Shown here: in pieces, positions 22,486 to 32,552 of the stretch
Numbering within the stretch: position 1 is the first letter of the stretch
How the letters are laid out: every line of letters starts with the position of its first letter
Assembly (NCBI GenBank): GCA_012960465.1
Contig: DUBF01000198.1
Coordinates: 1 to 62,409 of the forward strand
DNA: 62,409 nucleotides
Source: Rhodospirillales bacterium
GTDB taxonomy: Bacteria; Pseudomonadota; Alphaproteobacteria; Rhodospirillales; UBA2165
Reading direction: 5' to 3'
The notes under the pieces: model-generated
Told to the model about the DNA's origin: nothing
Seen by the model: the letters and a program-made list of their open reading frames with translations, nothing else
Database searches by the model: none
Made by a program: the position numbers and the translations under genes

Positions 22486-22809
22486 ATGACTTTAAAGTTT
22501 AAGGTAAAGAAAGGTGATCGAGTTGCCATCCTATCTGGTAAAGACAAAGGTAAAACGGGTGAAATCTTGAAGATGATTCCAGATGTTCGGCGTGCTATTG
22601 TGCAAGGCGTCAATATGGTAAAGCGCCACACAGCTCCTTCGCAAGCTGGTGCTGGTGGAGTGGTTGAAAAAGAGGCTTCAATTCATGTGTCGAATATCTC
22701 GCTGATAGACCCTAAGGATGATAGGGCTACACGTGTTGGATTCAAAAGTTTGGAAGATGGCCGCAAGGTTCGTTACGCAAAAAAATCTGGCGAAATAATA
22801 GATGTATAA
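22486..22809 (+). CDS. rplX: 50S ribosomal protein L24
   Basis: L24 (107 aa) initiates 50S assembly with L3. The KOW motif [20 protein letters not shown] is at residues about 6–25, followed by [20 protein letters not shown] and the [17 protein letters not shown] segment. Length is normal; 11 bases separate it from rplN and from rplE. Confidence 0.97.
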   Translation: MTLKFKVKKGDRVAILSGKDKGKTGEILKMIPDVRRAIVQGVNMVKRHTAPSQAGAGGVVEKEASIHVSNISLIDPKDDRATRVGFKSLEDGRKVRYAKKSGEIIDV

Positions 22810-22820
22810 GGTGGATTGAG

Positions 22821-23360
22821 ATGACCCGTTTAAACGAAAGCTTCAATTCTGAAGTTCGACCAGCGCTAATGTCACATTTTGGTTACACGAATGTGATGCA
22901 AGTGCCGCGTCTGGAGAAAATCATCATAAATATGGGTGTAGGTGAAGCGTCACAAGATAAGAAAAAGATTGGGTCGGCACTCGAAGAGATGATGTTGATT
23001 TCTGGCCAAAAACCAATTGTTACCCGCGCACGAAAATCGATAGCGACTTTTAAGTTAAGAGATGGAATGATTGTGGGTTGTAAGGTAACTTTGCGAGGAG
23101 ATAAGATGTTCGAATTTCTCGATCGTTTAGTTAATATTGCCTTGCCTCGTGTGCGAGATTTTCGAGGTATCTCCTCAAAAAGTTTCGATGGGCGTGGTAA
23201 TTTTGCGCTTGGTATTAAGGAGCAAATAGTGTTCCCCGAGATTAATTACGATAAAGTTGATAAAATTCGCGGTATGGACGTCATCATATGTACGACGGCT
23301 AAAACTAATGAGGAAGGTCTTGAACTCCTCAAAGGTTTTAACATGCCTTTCATTAATTAA
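22821..23360 (+). CDS. rplE: 50S ribosomal protein L5
   Basis: L5 (179 aa) binds 5S rRNA and contacts the P-site tRNA. It has the [16 protein letters not shown] motif, [19 protein letters not shown], and the conserved central segment [20 protein letters not shown] (split across residues 108–127). The family length and the ending [11 protein letters not shown] agree. Confidence 0.98.
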   Translation: MTRLNESFNSEVRPALMSHFGYTNVMQVPRLEKIIINMGVGEASQDKKKIGSALEEMMLISGQKPIVTRARKSIATFKLRDGMIVGCKVTLRGDKMFEFLDRLVNIALPRVRDFRGISSKSFDGRGNFALGIKEQIVFPEINYDKVDKIRGMDVIICTTAKTNEEGLELLKGFNMPFIN

Positions 23361-23383
23361 TAGACGAACGGAGCCTTATAATT

Positions 23384-23689
23384 ATGGCAAAGAAAAGTGT
23401 CGTTGAGCGGAATAAAAAGCGCATTCGTCTATCTGAAAAATTTTCAGGTAAACGGGCCAAATTAAAAGCAGTAACGAAGGATGAATCCATACCTGCTGAA
23501 GAGCGTTTTGAGGCGCAATTGAAATTAGCTCAGTTACCCCGCAATTCATCCAAGGTGCGTGTTCGATTGCGCTGTGAAATCTCTGGTCGGGGTCGCAGTA
23601 ACTATCGCAAATTTCGCATGTCTCGTATTGCATTACGTGAACTGGCCTCGCAAGGGATGATCCCTGGCATGGTCAAATCAAGTTGGTAA
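23384..23689 (+). CDS. rpsN: 30S ribosomal protein S14 (zinc-independent form)
   Basis: S14 (101 aa) is a late-assembly protein of the 30S head. The long form without the CxxC–CxxC zinc ribbon is present, ending with the [21 protein letters not shown] segment and [11 protein letters not shown]. No second zinc-binding S14 is present here. Confidence 0.97.
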   Translation: MAKKSVVERNKKRIRLSEKFSGKRAKLKAVTKDESIPAEERFEAQLKLAQLPRNSSKVRVRLRCEISGRGRSNYRKFRMSRIALRELASQGMIPGMVKSSW

Positions 23690-23705
23690 GGAAGGAGCAC
23701 ATATA

Positions 23706-24104
23706 ATGTCTATGAGTGATCCTGTAGCGGACCTTTTAACACGAATTCGGAATGGTCAGCGTGCCAAAAAGAGTTCAGTTAACACACCTTCTTCTAAACT
23801 TCGAGAGAATGTTCTCGATGTCTTAAAACGTGAAGGATATATCCGTGATTATTCAAGTGAAAATATCCGAAAAGGCATAGATGAAATTATCATCGAGCTA
23901 AAATACTATGATGGTGAACCAGTGATTAAAGAAATTAATAGAGTTTCCAGCCCGGGTTGCCGTGTTTATTCTAAAATAAAAGACCTGCCGCGTATCTATA
24001 ACGGTTTGGGTATAGCTATTTTGTCTACTCCACGAGGAGTCATGTCCGATGCTGAGGCCCGAGCTGCCAATGTTGGTGGTGAAGTTTTGTGCCATGTATT
24101 CTAA
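23706..24104 (+). CDS. rpsH: 30S ribosomal protein S8
   Basis: S8 (132 aa) is a primary 16S rRNA-binding protein of the platform and the usual repressor of the spc operon. It begins (M)[17 protein letters not shown] and contains [12 protein letters not shown], and the family end [25 protein letters not shown] 23706 follows GGAGCAC; ATG 23712 is an alternative start two codons in. Confidence 0.97.
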   Translation: MSMSDPVADLLTRIRNGQRAKKSSVNTPSSKLRENVLDVLKREGYIRDYSSENIRKGIDEIIIELKYYDGEPVIKEINRVSSPGCRVYSKIKDLPRIYNGLGIAILSTPRGVMSDAEARAANVGGEVLCHVF

Positions 24105-24122
24105 AATAAAGGGGTACAAAAA

Positions 24123-24656
24123 ATGTCGCGAATAGGTTTAATGGCAGTTGCGATCCCGGAAGGTGTCGCTGTGGATCTGGTTGACAAGGTTATGACAGCT
24201 AAGGGGAAAATTGGTGAGTTAACCTTAACTTTTGTAGATGACGTTATTCCGTCGATCGAGGATGGTAATTTATTAGTTAAACCAGCAAATGAGTCGATGA
24301 AAGCCCGAAAAATGTGGGGAACCTTCCGATCCTTAGCCAATAACGTTATAACGGGAGTGAGTGAGGGCTTTACAAAGGAATTACAAATTAATGGTGTTGG
24401 CTATCGTGCTCAGGTACAGGGAAAAGATCTTGTTCTTCAACTTGGTTATAGCCATGAAATTCGTCATCCAATTCCTGAAGGTGTTGTGATTAAATGTGAA
24501 ACGCAAAATGAAATTTCTATCTTTGGAATAGATAAGCAGAATGTGGGAAGTATCGCAGCTAAAATTCGTTCTTATCGTCCTCCGGAGCCATACAAAGGCA
24601 AAGGTGTAAAATACAAAGATGAGATTATTTTGCGTAAAGAAGGAAAGAAGAAGTAG
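24123..24656 (+). CDS. rplF: 50S ribosomal protein L6
   Basis: L6 (177 aa) lies near the sarcin–ricin loop. It has two similar domains; the second ends with the diagnostic KIRSYRPPEPYKGKGVKYKDE (split around residues 149–169) and RKEGKKK. The GVSEGFTKELQINGVGYRAQ linker is conserved. Three bases separate it from rplR. Confidence 0.98.
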   Translation: MSRIGLMAVAIPEGVAVDLVDKVMTAKGKIGELTLTFVDDVIPSIEDGNLLVKPANESMKARKMWGTFRSLANNVITGVSEGFTKELQINGVGYRAQVQGKDLVLQLGYSHEIRHPIPEGVVIKCETQNEISIFGIDKQNVGSIAAKIRSYRPPEPYKGKGVKYKDEIILRKEGKKK

Positions 24657-24659
24657 CTA

Positions 24660-25022
24660 ATGAAAACTTCTAAAGAACTCTCTGACCGCCGGCGCAAACG
24701 TACTAGTGGTAAAGTAAAAAAGAATAATAACGGACGTCCTCGTATGGCTGTTTATCGTTCTAGTAAGCATATTTATGCTCAAATTATAATTGATAAAAGT
24801 GGGACAACTGTGGCTGCCGCTTCAACAATGGATATAGAAGTGCGCAGTAAATTGAAAACAGGCGCCAACGTTGAAGCAGCTTCGCTTGTAGGTAAAGTTG
24901 TTGCCGAGCGAGCAAAAAAAGCGGGAGTGGATACCGTTGTCTTTGACCGTGGTGGATATCTGTATCATGGCCGAGTGAAAGCTCTAGCCGAAGCTGCCCG
25001 TCAGGGCGGTTTGACATTCTAG
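24660..25022 (+). CDS. rplR: 50S ribosomal protein L18
   Basis: L18 (120 aa) binds 5S rRNA with L5 and L25. [18 protein letters not shown] (about residues 27–44), [20 protein letters not shown] and the [17 protein letters not shown] end are typical. Start ATG 24660 is immediately behind the rplF stop, so coupled translation is likely. Confidence 0.97.
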   Translation: MKTSKELSDRRRKRTSGKVKKNNNGRPRMAVYRSSKHIYAQIIIDKSGTTVAAASTMDIEVRSKLKTGANVEAASLVGKVVAERAKKAGVDTVVFDRGGYLYHGRVKALAEAARQGGLTF

Positions 25023-25033
25023 GAGTTGGATAA

Positions 25034-25666
25034 ATGGTTCAGGAACCAAAAGTACAAGCGAAAAAAGGTCCGACTGGACAGAAAAAAAGTAGTGGCCGAG
25101 GTGGTCAGCGCGGTGGCCGAGAAGATCGGGATGCCGATGAGCTTGTAGACAAATTAGTTGGCATCAATCGTGTTGCGAAAGTTGTTAAGGGCGGACGTCG
25201 ATTTGGTTTTGCTGCATTAGTTGTTGTGGGGGATAGCCGTGGCCGCGTTGGTTTTGGTAGTGGTAAGGCACGCGAGGTTCCAGAGGCAATTCGTAAGGCA
25301 ACTGAGTCTGCAAAACGTAAACTGATTCGGGTTCCCCTTCGAGAAGGTCGCACGTTACACCACGATGCCGATGGCCGGTTTGGAGCTGGTAAGGTACTAA
25401 TTCGAGCAGCTCCGGCAGGTACTGGTATTATTGCTGGGGGTCCAATGCGCGCAGTTTTTGAGTCATTAGGGGTTCAGGATGTTGTCGCCAAATCTAATGG
25501 CACTCAAAATCCGTATAATATGATTAAAGCTACGTTTGATGCGCTGCAGAATCTTGCATCGCCCCGTTCGGTTGCCGCAAAACGTGGCAAAAAAGTAAGT
25601 GATATAGTCGGACGTCGTGGTGGCTCTCAAACAGGCGAAGATGAAACGGTCGGAGTAAATGGGTAG
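25034..25666 (+). CDS. rpsE: 30S ribosomal protein S5
   Basis: S5 (210 aa) affects decoding fidelity and mRNA entry. The central double-stranded RNA-binding fold has [20 protein letters not shown]-type sequence (IN in place of VN), [17 protein letters not shown], and the C-terminal [14 protein letters not shown]-like motif. The N-terminus is a long basic and glycine-rich arm, and about 25 residues of loose tail follow the core, making it longer than the enteric protein. Confidence 0.97.
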   Translation: MVQEPKVQAKKGPTGQKKSSGRGGQRGGREDRDADELVDKLVGINRVAKVVKGGRRFGFAALVVVGDSRGRVGFGSGKAREVPEAIRKATESAKRKLIRVPLREGRTLHHDADGRFGAGKVLIRAAPAGTGIIAGGPMRAVFESLGVQDVVAKSNGTQNPYNMIKATFDALQNLASPRSVAAKRGKKVSDIVGRRGGSQTGEDETVGVNG

Positions 25667-25678
25667 GGTGAGACACCA

Positions 25679-25873
25679 ATGGTAGATAAGAAAGTAACTG
25701 TTACGATCACACAAATAGGTAGTCCTATTGGGCGCCGGAAGGATCAGCGTCAAACTCTAGTTGGTTTAGGGCTTAATAAAATTCACCGCACTCGGACGTT
25801 GGAAGATACGCCGTCTGTACGCGGAATGATAAATAAGGTTCAGCATTTAGTCCGTGTTGAACCTCGCGCGTAA
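25679..25873 (+). CDS. rpmD: 50S ribosomal protein L30
   Basis: L30 (64 aa) is a small 50S protein. The family features are [27 protein letters not shown] and [22 protein letters not shown], quoted here in outline. It sits 12 bases after rpsE and 11 bases before rplO, its usual place. Confidence 0.97.
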   Translation: MVDKKVTVTITQIGSPIGRRKDQRQTLVGLGLNKIHRTRTLEDTPSVRGMINKVQHLVRVEPRA

Positions 25874-25884
25874 GGAACAAAATT

Positions 25885-26493
25885 ATGAGATTGAATGAGA
25901 TTTGTGATAACCAAGGGGCTCGGAAATTACGCACAAGAGTTGGACGCGGTGAAGGTTCAGGTAAAGGCAAAACTGCGGGTCGAGGTGTAAAGGGTCAAAA
26001 GTCGCGTTCTGGTGTATCGGTTTTAGGTTTTGAAGGCGGACAAATGCCAATTTATCGACGGACACCAAAGCGTGGTTTTACTAATATTTTTGCAAAAAAA
26101 TTTGAAATAGTTAATCTGGGGCGTTTGCAGAAAGCTATTGATGAAAAGAAACTGGATGTAAATTCTATAGTTAACGTTGAAACGTTGACTGCTGCAGGAT
26201 TAGTCCGTGGTAATAAAGACGGCGTCCGCATTCTTGCGAAGGGTGAAATAAAAGCGAGTCTTACCTGTGAAGTAGACGGCGCAACTCGATCTGCTATTGT
26301 TGCTATAGAAAAAGTGGGTGGTAAAGTAACTCTACCTAGCCTGACAAAAGTTGAGACATTATCGCAAAAGAAATCCGAAAAAACAGCTGCAAAAAAATTA
26401 GCAGCCGGGTCAGTTAAAAAGTCAGTTATATCTGATGATGAAAATTTGGAATTAGCATCAACCGTAGACGAAGATTCCAAATTAGACGAATAA
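25885..26493 (+). CDS. rplO: 50S ribosomal protein L15, C-terminally extended
   Basis: L15 (202 aa) is a late 50S assembly protein. The N-terminal half has [20 protein letters not shown] and [18 protein letters not shown]; the core ends near residue 155. A tail of about 45 residues follows, lysine/alanine-rich at first and then acidic, ending in SKLDE. Most L15 proteins are 145–165 residues long, so the tail is extra. It parallels the tails on L3 and L17 in this window. Confidence 0.96.
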   Translation: MRLNEICDNQGARKLRTRVGRGEGSGKGKTAGRGVKGQKSRSGVSVLGFEGGQMPIYRRTPKRGFTNIFAKKFEIVNLGRLQKAIDEKKLDVNSIVNVETLTAAGLVRGNKDGVRILAKGEIKASLTCEVDGATRSAIVAIEKVGGKVTLPSLTKVETLSQKKSEKTAAKKLAAGSVKKSVISDDENLELASTVDEDSKLDE

Positions 26494-26540
26494 TAAAACA
26501 TGAATTAGTAATTTATACTAGAGATTAATCAAGGTGTATT

Positions 26541-27881
26541 ATGGCATCTGCTGCTGAACAACTCGCTGCCAATTTAAATTTTGGGGCCTTTAATAAAGCT
26601 ACGGAACTCAAGAAGAGGTTGTGGTTTACTTTAGGCGCGCTGATTATTTATAGACTTGGTACTTATATACCGTTGCCCGGCATTGACCCAGTGATTTTAC
26701 AAGATATTTTCCGTCAGCAAGCGGGTGGTATTTTAGGTATGTTCAATATGTTTGCTGGTGGCGCTCTTGGTCGTATGACTATTTTTGCCTTAAATATTAT
26801 GCCATATATTTCGGCTGCAATTATTATGCAATTGATGACATCAATATCGCCGTCTATGGCCCATTTGAAAAAAGAAGGTGCACAAGGTCAAAAGAAAATA
26901 AATCAATATACGCGCTATTTAACTGTGTTAATTGCAGCTATGCAAGCCTATGGCATATCTGTTGGCATTGAGGGAATGAGAGGTTCTGGAGGATCTGCCG
27001 TTATGGATCCTGGAGTTTTTTTTCGGTTTACGGCAGTTGTTACGTTAGTTGGTGGAACAATGTTTTTAATGTGGCTAGGTGAACAGATAACTGCTCGTGG
27101 TGTTGGGAACGGTATTTCTCTAATTATTTTTGCAGGAATTGTTGCTGAACTACCGAGTGCCTTGGCCGGTACACTAGAGTTGGGCCGGACAGGCGCAATT
27201 TCTTCAGGAATTATTATGGGCATCTTGATCATGGCAGTACTGGTAATTTACGGTATTGTATTTGTTGAACGCGCGCAGCGTCGTTTGGTTGTTCAGTATC
27301 CAAAGCGCCAGCAAGGTAATAAAATGTACGGTGGTGAGAACTCTCACTTACCCCTTAAGTTAAACACTTCGGGCGTGATACCTCTTATTTTTGCGAGTTC
27401 TCTTTTATTGATGCCAACCACGGTGATTAGTTTTATGGCAAACTCCGGACCGGAGTGGTTAACAACTATTTCCTCTTTACTTGGCCGTGGTCAGCCATCC
27501 TATTTGATTATTTATAGTGTTCTTATAGCATTTTTTGCTTTTTTCTATACAGCAGTTGTTTTTAATCCTGAAGAAACGGCGGATAATCTAAAAAAGAATG
27601 GTGGTTTTATACCAGGTATTCGGCCGGGTAAAAATACAGCTGTGTATTTAGAGTATGTGACTACCCGTCTAACCGTTGTAGGCTCCGTATATTTGGTGGC
27701 TGTGGCTTTATTACCTGAAATTCTTATTTCAAACTGGTCTGTTCCTTTCTTTTTTGGCGGGACGAGTCTTCTGATTGTCGTGACCGTGACTATGGATACT
27801 GTGGCGCAAGTTCAGTCCCATATGTTAGCTCACCAATATGAAGGTCTAATTAATAAATCCCGGTTAAAGGGCCGGCGTTAG
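26541..27881 (+). CDS. secY: Preprotein translocase subunit SecY
   Basis: SecY (446 aa) is the channel subunit of the Sec translocon in the inner membrane. It shows about ten hydrophobic segments. The conserved FALNIMPYISAAIIMQL stretch lies near residues 82–98, the GVGNGISLIIFAGIV loop near 187–201, and the C-terminal basic tail at SRLKGRR. It works with the SecE encoded at 210–407; a SecG gene is not in the window. One base separates it from adk. Confidence 0.99.
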   Translation: MASAAEQLAANLNFGAFNKATELKKRLWFTLGALIIYRLGTYIPLPGIDPVILQDIFRQQAGGILGMFNMFAGGALGRMTIFALNIMPYISAAIIMQLMTSISPSMAHLKKEGAQGQKKINQYTRYLTVLIAAMQAYGISVGIEGMRGSGGSAVMDPGVFFRFTAVVTLVGGTMFLMWLGEQITARGVGNGISLIIFAGIVAELPSALAGTLELGRTGAISSGIIMGILIMAVLVIYGIVFVERAQRRLVVQYPKRQQGNKMYGGENSHLPLKLNTSGVIPLIFASSLLLMPTTVISFMANSGPEWLTTISSLLGRGQPSYLIIYSVLIAFFAFFYTAVVFNPEETADNLKKNGGFIPGIRPGKNTAVYLEYVTTRLTVVGSVYLVAVALLPEILISNWSVPFFFGGTSLLIVVTVTMDTVAQVQSHMLAHQYEGLINKSRLKGRR

Positions 27882-27882
27882 A

Positions 27883-28533
27883 ATGAATTTGATTATTTTA
27901 GGTCCACCAGGTGCTGGTAAAGGTACTCAAAGTGAGAAAATGGTTGAAACATTTGGCCTAGTTCAATTGTCTACGGGTGATATGCTGCGTGCTGAAGTTA
28001 AATCTGGCAGTGAACCCGGTGACGAAACAAAGAATATTATGGATTTAGGTGAGTTGGTTCCCGACGATCGTATAGTAGCAATGATTTCGAAACAAATAGA
28101 TAAACCCAGTACTGTAAAGGGTTTTATATTAGATGGTTTCCCACGGACCACAGTACAAGCGAGAGCTCTTGACGCAATGTTATCTGAAAAATCCCTTAAA
28201 ATGGATCATGTTATTCAGTTGGTAGTAGATGAGAATGTCATTGTTGAACGTCTTTCTGGACGGTTTTCTTGTTCTGAATGTGGTGTTGGCTATCATGATT
28301 CTTTTAAAAATCCAGTTGAAGATGGTAAATGTGACAAGTGTGGTGCTCAAGAATTTTTACGGCGGTCTGATGATAAACCGGAAACGGTTCGCTCTAGGCT
28401 TTTAGCGTATCGGGAGCAGACAGCTCCAATTATACCATTTTATAGCGATAAAGGTGTTTTACAATCTATTGATGGGATGGGTACTGTAGAAGAGGTTTTT
28501 GATAAAATTAACGAAATTGTTGCGGGTGGGTAA
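27883..28533 (+). CDS. adk: Adenylate kinase, zinc-type LID
   Basis: Adenylate kinase (216 aa) interconverts ATP + AMP and 2 ADP in the cytoplasm. The P-loop GPPGAGKGTQ is at residues 7–16 and the AMP-binding DGFPRT at 84–89. The long LID domain carries four cysteines (130, 133, 150, 153) in the CxxC…CxxC arrangement of zinc-bearing adenylate kinases. It lies between secY and rpsM, the standard order. Confidence 0.98.
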   Translation: MNLIILGPPGAGKGTQSEKMVETFGLVQLSTGDMLRAEVKSGSEPGDETKNIMDLGELVPDDRIVAMISKQIDKPSTVKGFILDGFPRTTVQARALDAMLSEKSLKMDHVIQLVVDENVIVERLSGRFSCSECGVGYHDSFKNPVEDGKCDKCGAQEFLRRSDDKPETVRSRLLAYREQTAPIIPFYSDKGVLQSIDGMGTVEEVFDKINEIVAGG

Positions 28534-28571
28534 CGAATAAACTAAGTAACGTAAAAAATAGACCTAACGCA

Positions 28572-28599
28572 TTGACTTTAGATGCTTTGTGCCTATAAT
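28572..28599 (+). promoter_or_regulatory. Sigma-70 promoter before rpsM (alpha operon)
   Basis: TTGACT (28572–28577) and a perfect TATAAT (28594–28599) are separated by 16 bases. This is the only spacer over 100 bases in the spc–alpha stretch. It would start a transcript near 28606, giving rpsM–rpsK–rpoA–rplQ an independent promoter in addition to readthrough from adk. Confidence 0.75.
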
Positions 28600-28663
28600 C
28601 GCGCGACTTTGGGGACCCCCAGTAATAAACATTGAAACTATTTTATGCTAAGGAGATTCGACT

Positions 28664-29029
28664 TTGGCTCGTATCGCTGGCGTTAATATTCCAACTCAAA
28701 AAAGAGTTGAAATTTCGCTTACTTATATATTTGGGATAGGTCGTACCCATGCTAAGACGATCTGTACAAAAACTGAAATCCCATCAGAGCGTCGTGTGCA
28801 CGAACTGACCGATGATGAAGTTGTAAGGATCCGAGAATTAATTGACGCTGAGTATCAGGTTGAAGGTGATTTGCGTCGCGAAACCTCTATGAATATTAAG
28901 AGACTGGTGGACTTGGGCTGTTATCGTGGTGTTCGTCATAGGCGAGGACTGCCAGTTCGTGGTCAGCGCACTCATACTAACGCTCGAACCCGTAAGGGTC
29001 CTGCTAAGTCAATTGCGGGTAAAAAATAA
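28664..29029 (+). CDS. rpsM: 30S ribosomal protein S13
   Basis: S13 (121 aa) forms bridges to the 50S subunit from the 30S head. It begins [15 protein letters not shown], has the [14 protein letters not shown] helix-turn segment, and ends with the [26 protein letters not shown]-binding tail. The start is a TTG at 28664, with AAGGAG at 28650–28655 eight bases upstream; no ATG or GTG would give the conserved N-terminus. Confidence 0.96.
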   Translation: MARIAGVNIPTQKRVEISLTYIFGIGRTHAKTICTKTEIPSERRVHELTDDEVVRIRELIDAEYQVEGDLRRETSMNIKRLVDLGCYRGVRHRRGLPVRGQRTHTNARTRKGPAKSIAGKK

Positions 29030-29080
29030 GTAATGTTCTTGGGTTAGTCTCAAGATTTTATATAAGGAATTAGGTTGGAT

Positions 29081-29473
29081 ATGGCAAAAGCAGCAATAGC
29101 ACGTCCACGTCGCCGCGAGCGTAAGAATATTACCTCTGGCGTTGCTCATGTGAACGCGACATTTAACAATACGGTTATTACTATAACCGATGCTCAGGGA
29201 AATGCGATTTCTTGGTCATCAGCAGGAAGTGAGGGTTTCCGTGGTTCTCGTAAATCGACCCCATATGCTGCACAAGTTGCAGCTGAAGATGCGGGCCGGA
29301 AAGCTCAGGAACATGGTATGAAAACTCTAGAGGTTGAAGTAAAAGGACCAGGTTCTGGTCGTGAGTCGGCACTTCGTGCGCTACAGACAGTTGGTTTTGT
29401 AGTCACGGCGATACGCGACGTAACGCCAATACCACATAATGGCTGTCGTCCGCGTAAAAGGCGTCGAGTTTAG
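29081..29473 (+). CDS. rpsK: 30S ribosomal protein S11
   Basis: S11 (130 aa) is a platform protein near the mRNA exit. [21 protein letters not shown] (about residues 20–40), the [17 protein letters not shown] block and the [17 protein letters not shown] terminus are classical. The ATG at 29081 is preferred over an in-frame TTG two codons earlier because of the family N-terminus and its AAGGAA site. Confidence 0.97.
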   Translation: MAKAAIARPRRRERKNITSGVAHVNATFNNTVITITDAQGNAISWSSAGSEGFRGSRKSTPYAAQVAAEDAGRKAQEHGMKTLEVEVKGPGSGRESALRALQTVGFVVTAIRDVTPIPHNGCRPRKRRRV

Positions 29474-29553
29474 TTTTCGTTAATTGGTCGGTTCGTCGAT
29501 AAGAAGAGCTAGCCAATTTAGATTTTGTTCTATTGCTTTATAGAGGCTCTCCA

Positions 29554-30570
29554 GTGATTCAGAAAAATTGGCAAGAATTAATTAAACCAAATACATTAGA
29601 AGTCGTTCAAGGGTCAGTCCCAGAGCGGCGCGCAACCATTGTTGCGGAACCGTTAGAACGAGGTTTTGGCTTAACTCTAGGTAACGCGTTACGCCGAGTT
29701 TTGTTGTCATCGTTACAGGGTGCAGCTGTTACAGCCATTCAAATTGATGGGGTACTCCATGAGTTCTCTTCAATAGCTGGTGTACATGAAGATGTAACAG
29801 ATATCGTTTTGAATGTTAAGAATATTGGTATTCAAATGCACAGCGAAACGACTGGCAAAATGACTTTAGAAGCTAAAGGTCCAGGAACGGTTACGGCGGG
29901 ACAGATAGATACTGGGCACGATATTGATGTAATGGATCCTGATCTTGTGATTTGTACACTTGATGAAGGGGCCAGTATTAGAATGAGCTTTATCGTTGAA
30001 ATGGGTAAGGGTTACGTACCAGCCATTCAGAACCGACCAGAAGAATCGCCGATCGGTCTTATTCCAATTGACTCGGTTTTTTCTCCTATCCGCAAAGTAG
30101 CGTATAAATTGGATAATGCGAGGGTCGGGCAAGTTACAGACTTTGATAAACTATCACTGGAGGTTACCACGGATGGAACGGTTACGCCAGAAGATGCCAT
30201 TGCGTTGGCCTCCCGTATCTTACAAGACCAGTTACAACTCTTCATCAACTTTGAAGATCCAACAGTAGCAGTTCCGGAAGAAACACGTGAGGAATTACCA
30301 TTTAATAAACACATGTTGCGCAAGGTTGACGAACTTGAGCTGTCGGTCCGTTCTGCTAATTGTCTAAAGAATGATAATATAATTTACATCGGAGACTTGG
30401 TTCTTAAGAGTGAGTCTGAAATGCTCAGGACACCAAACTTTGGTCGTAAGTCACTCAATGAAATTAAGGAAGTTTTATCGCAAATGGGTCTTCATTTAGG
30501 AATGGATATACCAGATTGGCCTCCTGAAAATATTGAAGATTTGGCAAAACGAATAGAGGAACCTTTCTAA
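29554..30570 (+). CDS. rpoA: DNA-directed RNA polymerase subunit alpha
   Basis: RpoA (338 aa) dimerises to scaffold RNA polymerase assembly. The N-terminal domain shows [22 protein letters not shown] (residues about 31–52, abbreviated) and the C-terminal domain has [19 protein letters not shown] and [16 protein letters not shown], which bind UP elements and activators. GTG 29554 gives the alphaproteobacterial start [12 protein letters not shown], with an AGAGG site 12 bases upstream; the TTG at 29533 is rejected. Confidence 0.97.
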   Translation: MIQKNWQELIKPNTLEVVQGSVPERRATIVAEPLERGFGLTLGNALRRVLLSSLQGAAVTAIQIDGVLHEFSSIAGVHEDVTDIVLNVKNIGIQMHSETTGKMTLEAKGPGTVTAGQIDTGHDIDVMDPDLVICTLDEGASIRMSFIVEMGKGYVPAIQNRPEESPIGLIPIDSVFSPIRKVAYKLDNARVGQVTDFDKLSLEVTTDGTVTPEDAIALASRILQDQLQLFINFEDPTVAVPEETREELPFNKHMLRKVDELELSVRSANCLKNDNIIYIGDLVLKSESEMLRTPNFGRKSLNEIKEVLSQMGLHLGMDIPDWPPENIEDLAKRIEEPF

Positions 30571-30601
30571 ATTTTAACACTTAACTTGAAGGAATAGAGC
30601 T

Positions 30602-31045
30602 ATGCGTCATCGTATGAGTGGGCGTAAACTCAACAAAACATCTTCCCACCGTAAAGCAATGTTTTCTAATATGACGGCGTCTCTTCTGTTGCACGAGCAA
30701 ATTAAGACGACTAAACCAAAAGCCAAAGATTTACGAGTATTTGTTGATAAAATGATTACGCTTGGAAAGAGAGGAGATCTTCATGCTAGGAGGCAAGCTT
30801 TATCTTTCTTGCAAAATAAAGCGGTTGTTGCAAAAGTATTTGAAGCATTAGCTAAGCGTTATAAAGATCGACAAGGTGGTTATAGTCGAGTTCTTGCTGC
30901 TGGGTATCGTTATGGAGATGCTGCGCCCATGGCCATTATCGAATTAGTTGACCGTGATATTGATGCAAAAGGGGCCGCTGATAAGGCTCGAGTTGAAGCT
31001 GAGGCTGAGGCAGAAGATCGTGATCAGGAAACAGTATCTGCATAA
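30602..31045 (+). CDS. rplQ: 50S ribosomal protein L17
   Basis: L17 (147 aa) borders the tunnel exit. It begins [21 protein letters not shown] and the core ends at about residue 120 ([10 protein letters not shown]). A charged, Ala/Glu-rich tail of some 25 residues follows. Last gene of the super-operon, with a terminator 26 bases after its stop. Confidence 0.97.
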   Translation: MRHRMSGRKLNKTSSHRKAMFSNMTASLLLHEQIKTTKPKAKDLRVFVDKMITLGKRGDLHARRQALSFLQNKAVVAKVFEALAKRYKDRQGGYSRVLAAGYRYGDAAPMAIIELVDRDIDAKGAADKARVEAEAEAEDRDQETVSA

Positions 31046-31070
31046 AATTAACTCTCGGTATAGTAATTCA

Positions 31071-31115
31071 AAAAGAGGCAGTTTCCGACTATTTGGCGGC
31101 TGCCTCTTTTGTGTT
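31071..31115 (+). terminator. Hairpin terminator after rplQ
   Basis: Perfect 11-base arms AAAAGAGGCAG (31071–31081) and CTGCCTCTTTT (31100–31110) enclose an 18-base loop that can pair further through CCG/CGG. The right arm ends in four T residues and the A-rich left arm makes it capable of acting in both directions. It closes the ribosomal protein super-operon. Confidence 0.85.
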
Positions 31116-31142
31116 TTGAGGATATAATTGAGGCATTTATTT

Positions 31143-32552
31143 ATGAATTTAAAAATATTCTCTCCGTTATTTTTACTGTTTCTGTTTATTATTTCCCCCA
31201 CTTTTGCTCAAAAGCATGTTCCAGTTTCGCAAGCAGAGATTAAGCTCTCCTTCGCACCCCTGGTTAAGAAAGTTGCGCCGGCGGTGGTTAATATTTTTAC
31301 CCGGAAGACAGTAACTCAACGTGCATTCCCACCTTTGTTTGATGATCCGTTTTTCCGACGTTTTTTTGGAGATTCGTTACGCAAAAGTCCCCAATCTAGG
31401 AAGAAAGTGCAAAATTCACTTGGATCTGGTGTGATTGTGAAATCAGATGGGATCATTATTACTAACCATCACGTTATAAAAGGGGCGGAAGAGATCACCG
31501 TTGTTTTGTCTGATAGACGTGAATTTGATGCAAAGGTCATAGGTAGCGATAAACGAACTGATTTAGCTATTCTCAAAATTAATGAATTAAAGGGGAAGCT
31601 TCCATTTCTCTCTCTTCGAGATTCAGATGATCTAGAAGTTGGCGACCTTGTTCTTGCGATTGGTAATCCGTTTGGTGTAGGCCAAACAGTCACTAGTGGC
31701 ATTATCTCTGCCTTGGCTCGTACCCAAGTTGGAATTAATGATTTGAACTTCTTTATTCAAACAGATGCCGCCATTAATCCGGGTAATTCTGGTGGGGCTT
31801 TAGTTTCTCTTGACGGAAAATTAGTCGGAATAAATTCAGCTATTTATTCAAAAGGTGGAGGATCCGTTGGAATTGGATTTGCTATTCCAACAAATATGGT
31901 ACGTACAGTGTTAACTAGCTTGGCTAGTGGTGGACGTGTTGTTCGACCTTGGATTGGGGCAGAAGGTCAGGGTGTTACTTCTGATATCGCCGCATCCATA
32001 AACATGAAGCGACCGATTGGTGTTTTAATTAATCGTATTTACCCAAAGGGTCCTTTTGATCGAGCGGGTATAAAAGTTGGTGATGTGATCATCGGTGTTG
32101 ATAAACATGACGTGAATGATTCTGAGTCCCTACGTTTTAGAATTATCACCCAACCAATAGGCGATAGCCTAAGTATTAGATTTATCCGACGTGGAAAAAA
32201 ACAAAGTGTAACATTCCGTATAGAGGCTCCACCCGAAAAACCAATTATCAATAAAACGGAGTTAAACGGTTTTAATCCGCTGCAAGGTGTTCTAATTGGT
32301 AATCTATCGCCAGCTTTAGCCGACCAAATTGGCAAGAGTCTATTTTTGCAAGGTGTGATAGTTCTAAAAATTCGACAAGGTTCTCCTGCACAGCGTTTTG
32401 GGTTCCAGCGCTATGATATTATAAAACAATTAAATGGTTCAGAAGTTAAGAGAATTAAGCAATTACAGTCTTTGTTATCTAAGAAACCTGATCAATGGGT
32501 TATCACTATTAATCGAAGTGGCAAGATTTTATCGATGACAGTAAAACGGTGA
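31143..32552 (+). CDS. Periplasmic Deg/HtrA-type serine protease
   Basis: This 469-residue DegP/DegQ-family protease handles misfolded envelope proteins. A signal peptide (residues 1–22, ending SPTFAQ) directs export. The trypsin-like domain has the triad His110 (TNHHV), Asp140 (RTDLAIL) and Ser216 (NPGNSGGAL), followed by two PDZ domains (about 280–365 and 385–465). ATG 31143 behind TGAGG gives the clean signal peptide; TTG 31128 is an alternative. Whether it is a degP, degQ or mucD ortholog cannot be decided by eye. It overlaps rarA by four bases. Confidence 0.93.
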   Translation: MNLKIFSPLFLLFLFIISPTFAQKHVPVSQAEIKLSFAPLVKKVAPAVVNIFTRKTVTQRAFPPLFDDPFFRRFFGDSLRKSPQSRKKVQNSLGSGVIVKSDGIIITNHHVIKGAEEITVVLSDRREFDAKVIGSDKRTDLAILKINELKGKLPFLSLRDSDDLEVGDLVLAIGNPFGVGQTVTSGIISALARTQVGINDLNFFIQTDAAINPGNSGGALVSLDGKLVGINSAIYSKGGGSVGIGFAIPTNMVRTVLTSLASGGRVVRPWIGAEGQGVTSDIAASINMKRPIGVLINRIYPKGPFDRAGIKVGDVIIGVDKHDVNDSESLRFRIITQPIGDSLSIRFIRRGKKQSVTFRIEAPPEKPIINKTELNGFNPLQGVLIGNLSPALADQIGKSLFLQGVIVLKIRQGSPAQRFGFQRYDIIKQLNGSEVKRIKQLQSLLSKKPDQWVITINRSGKILSMTVKR

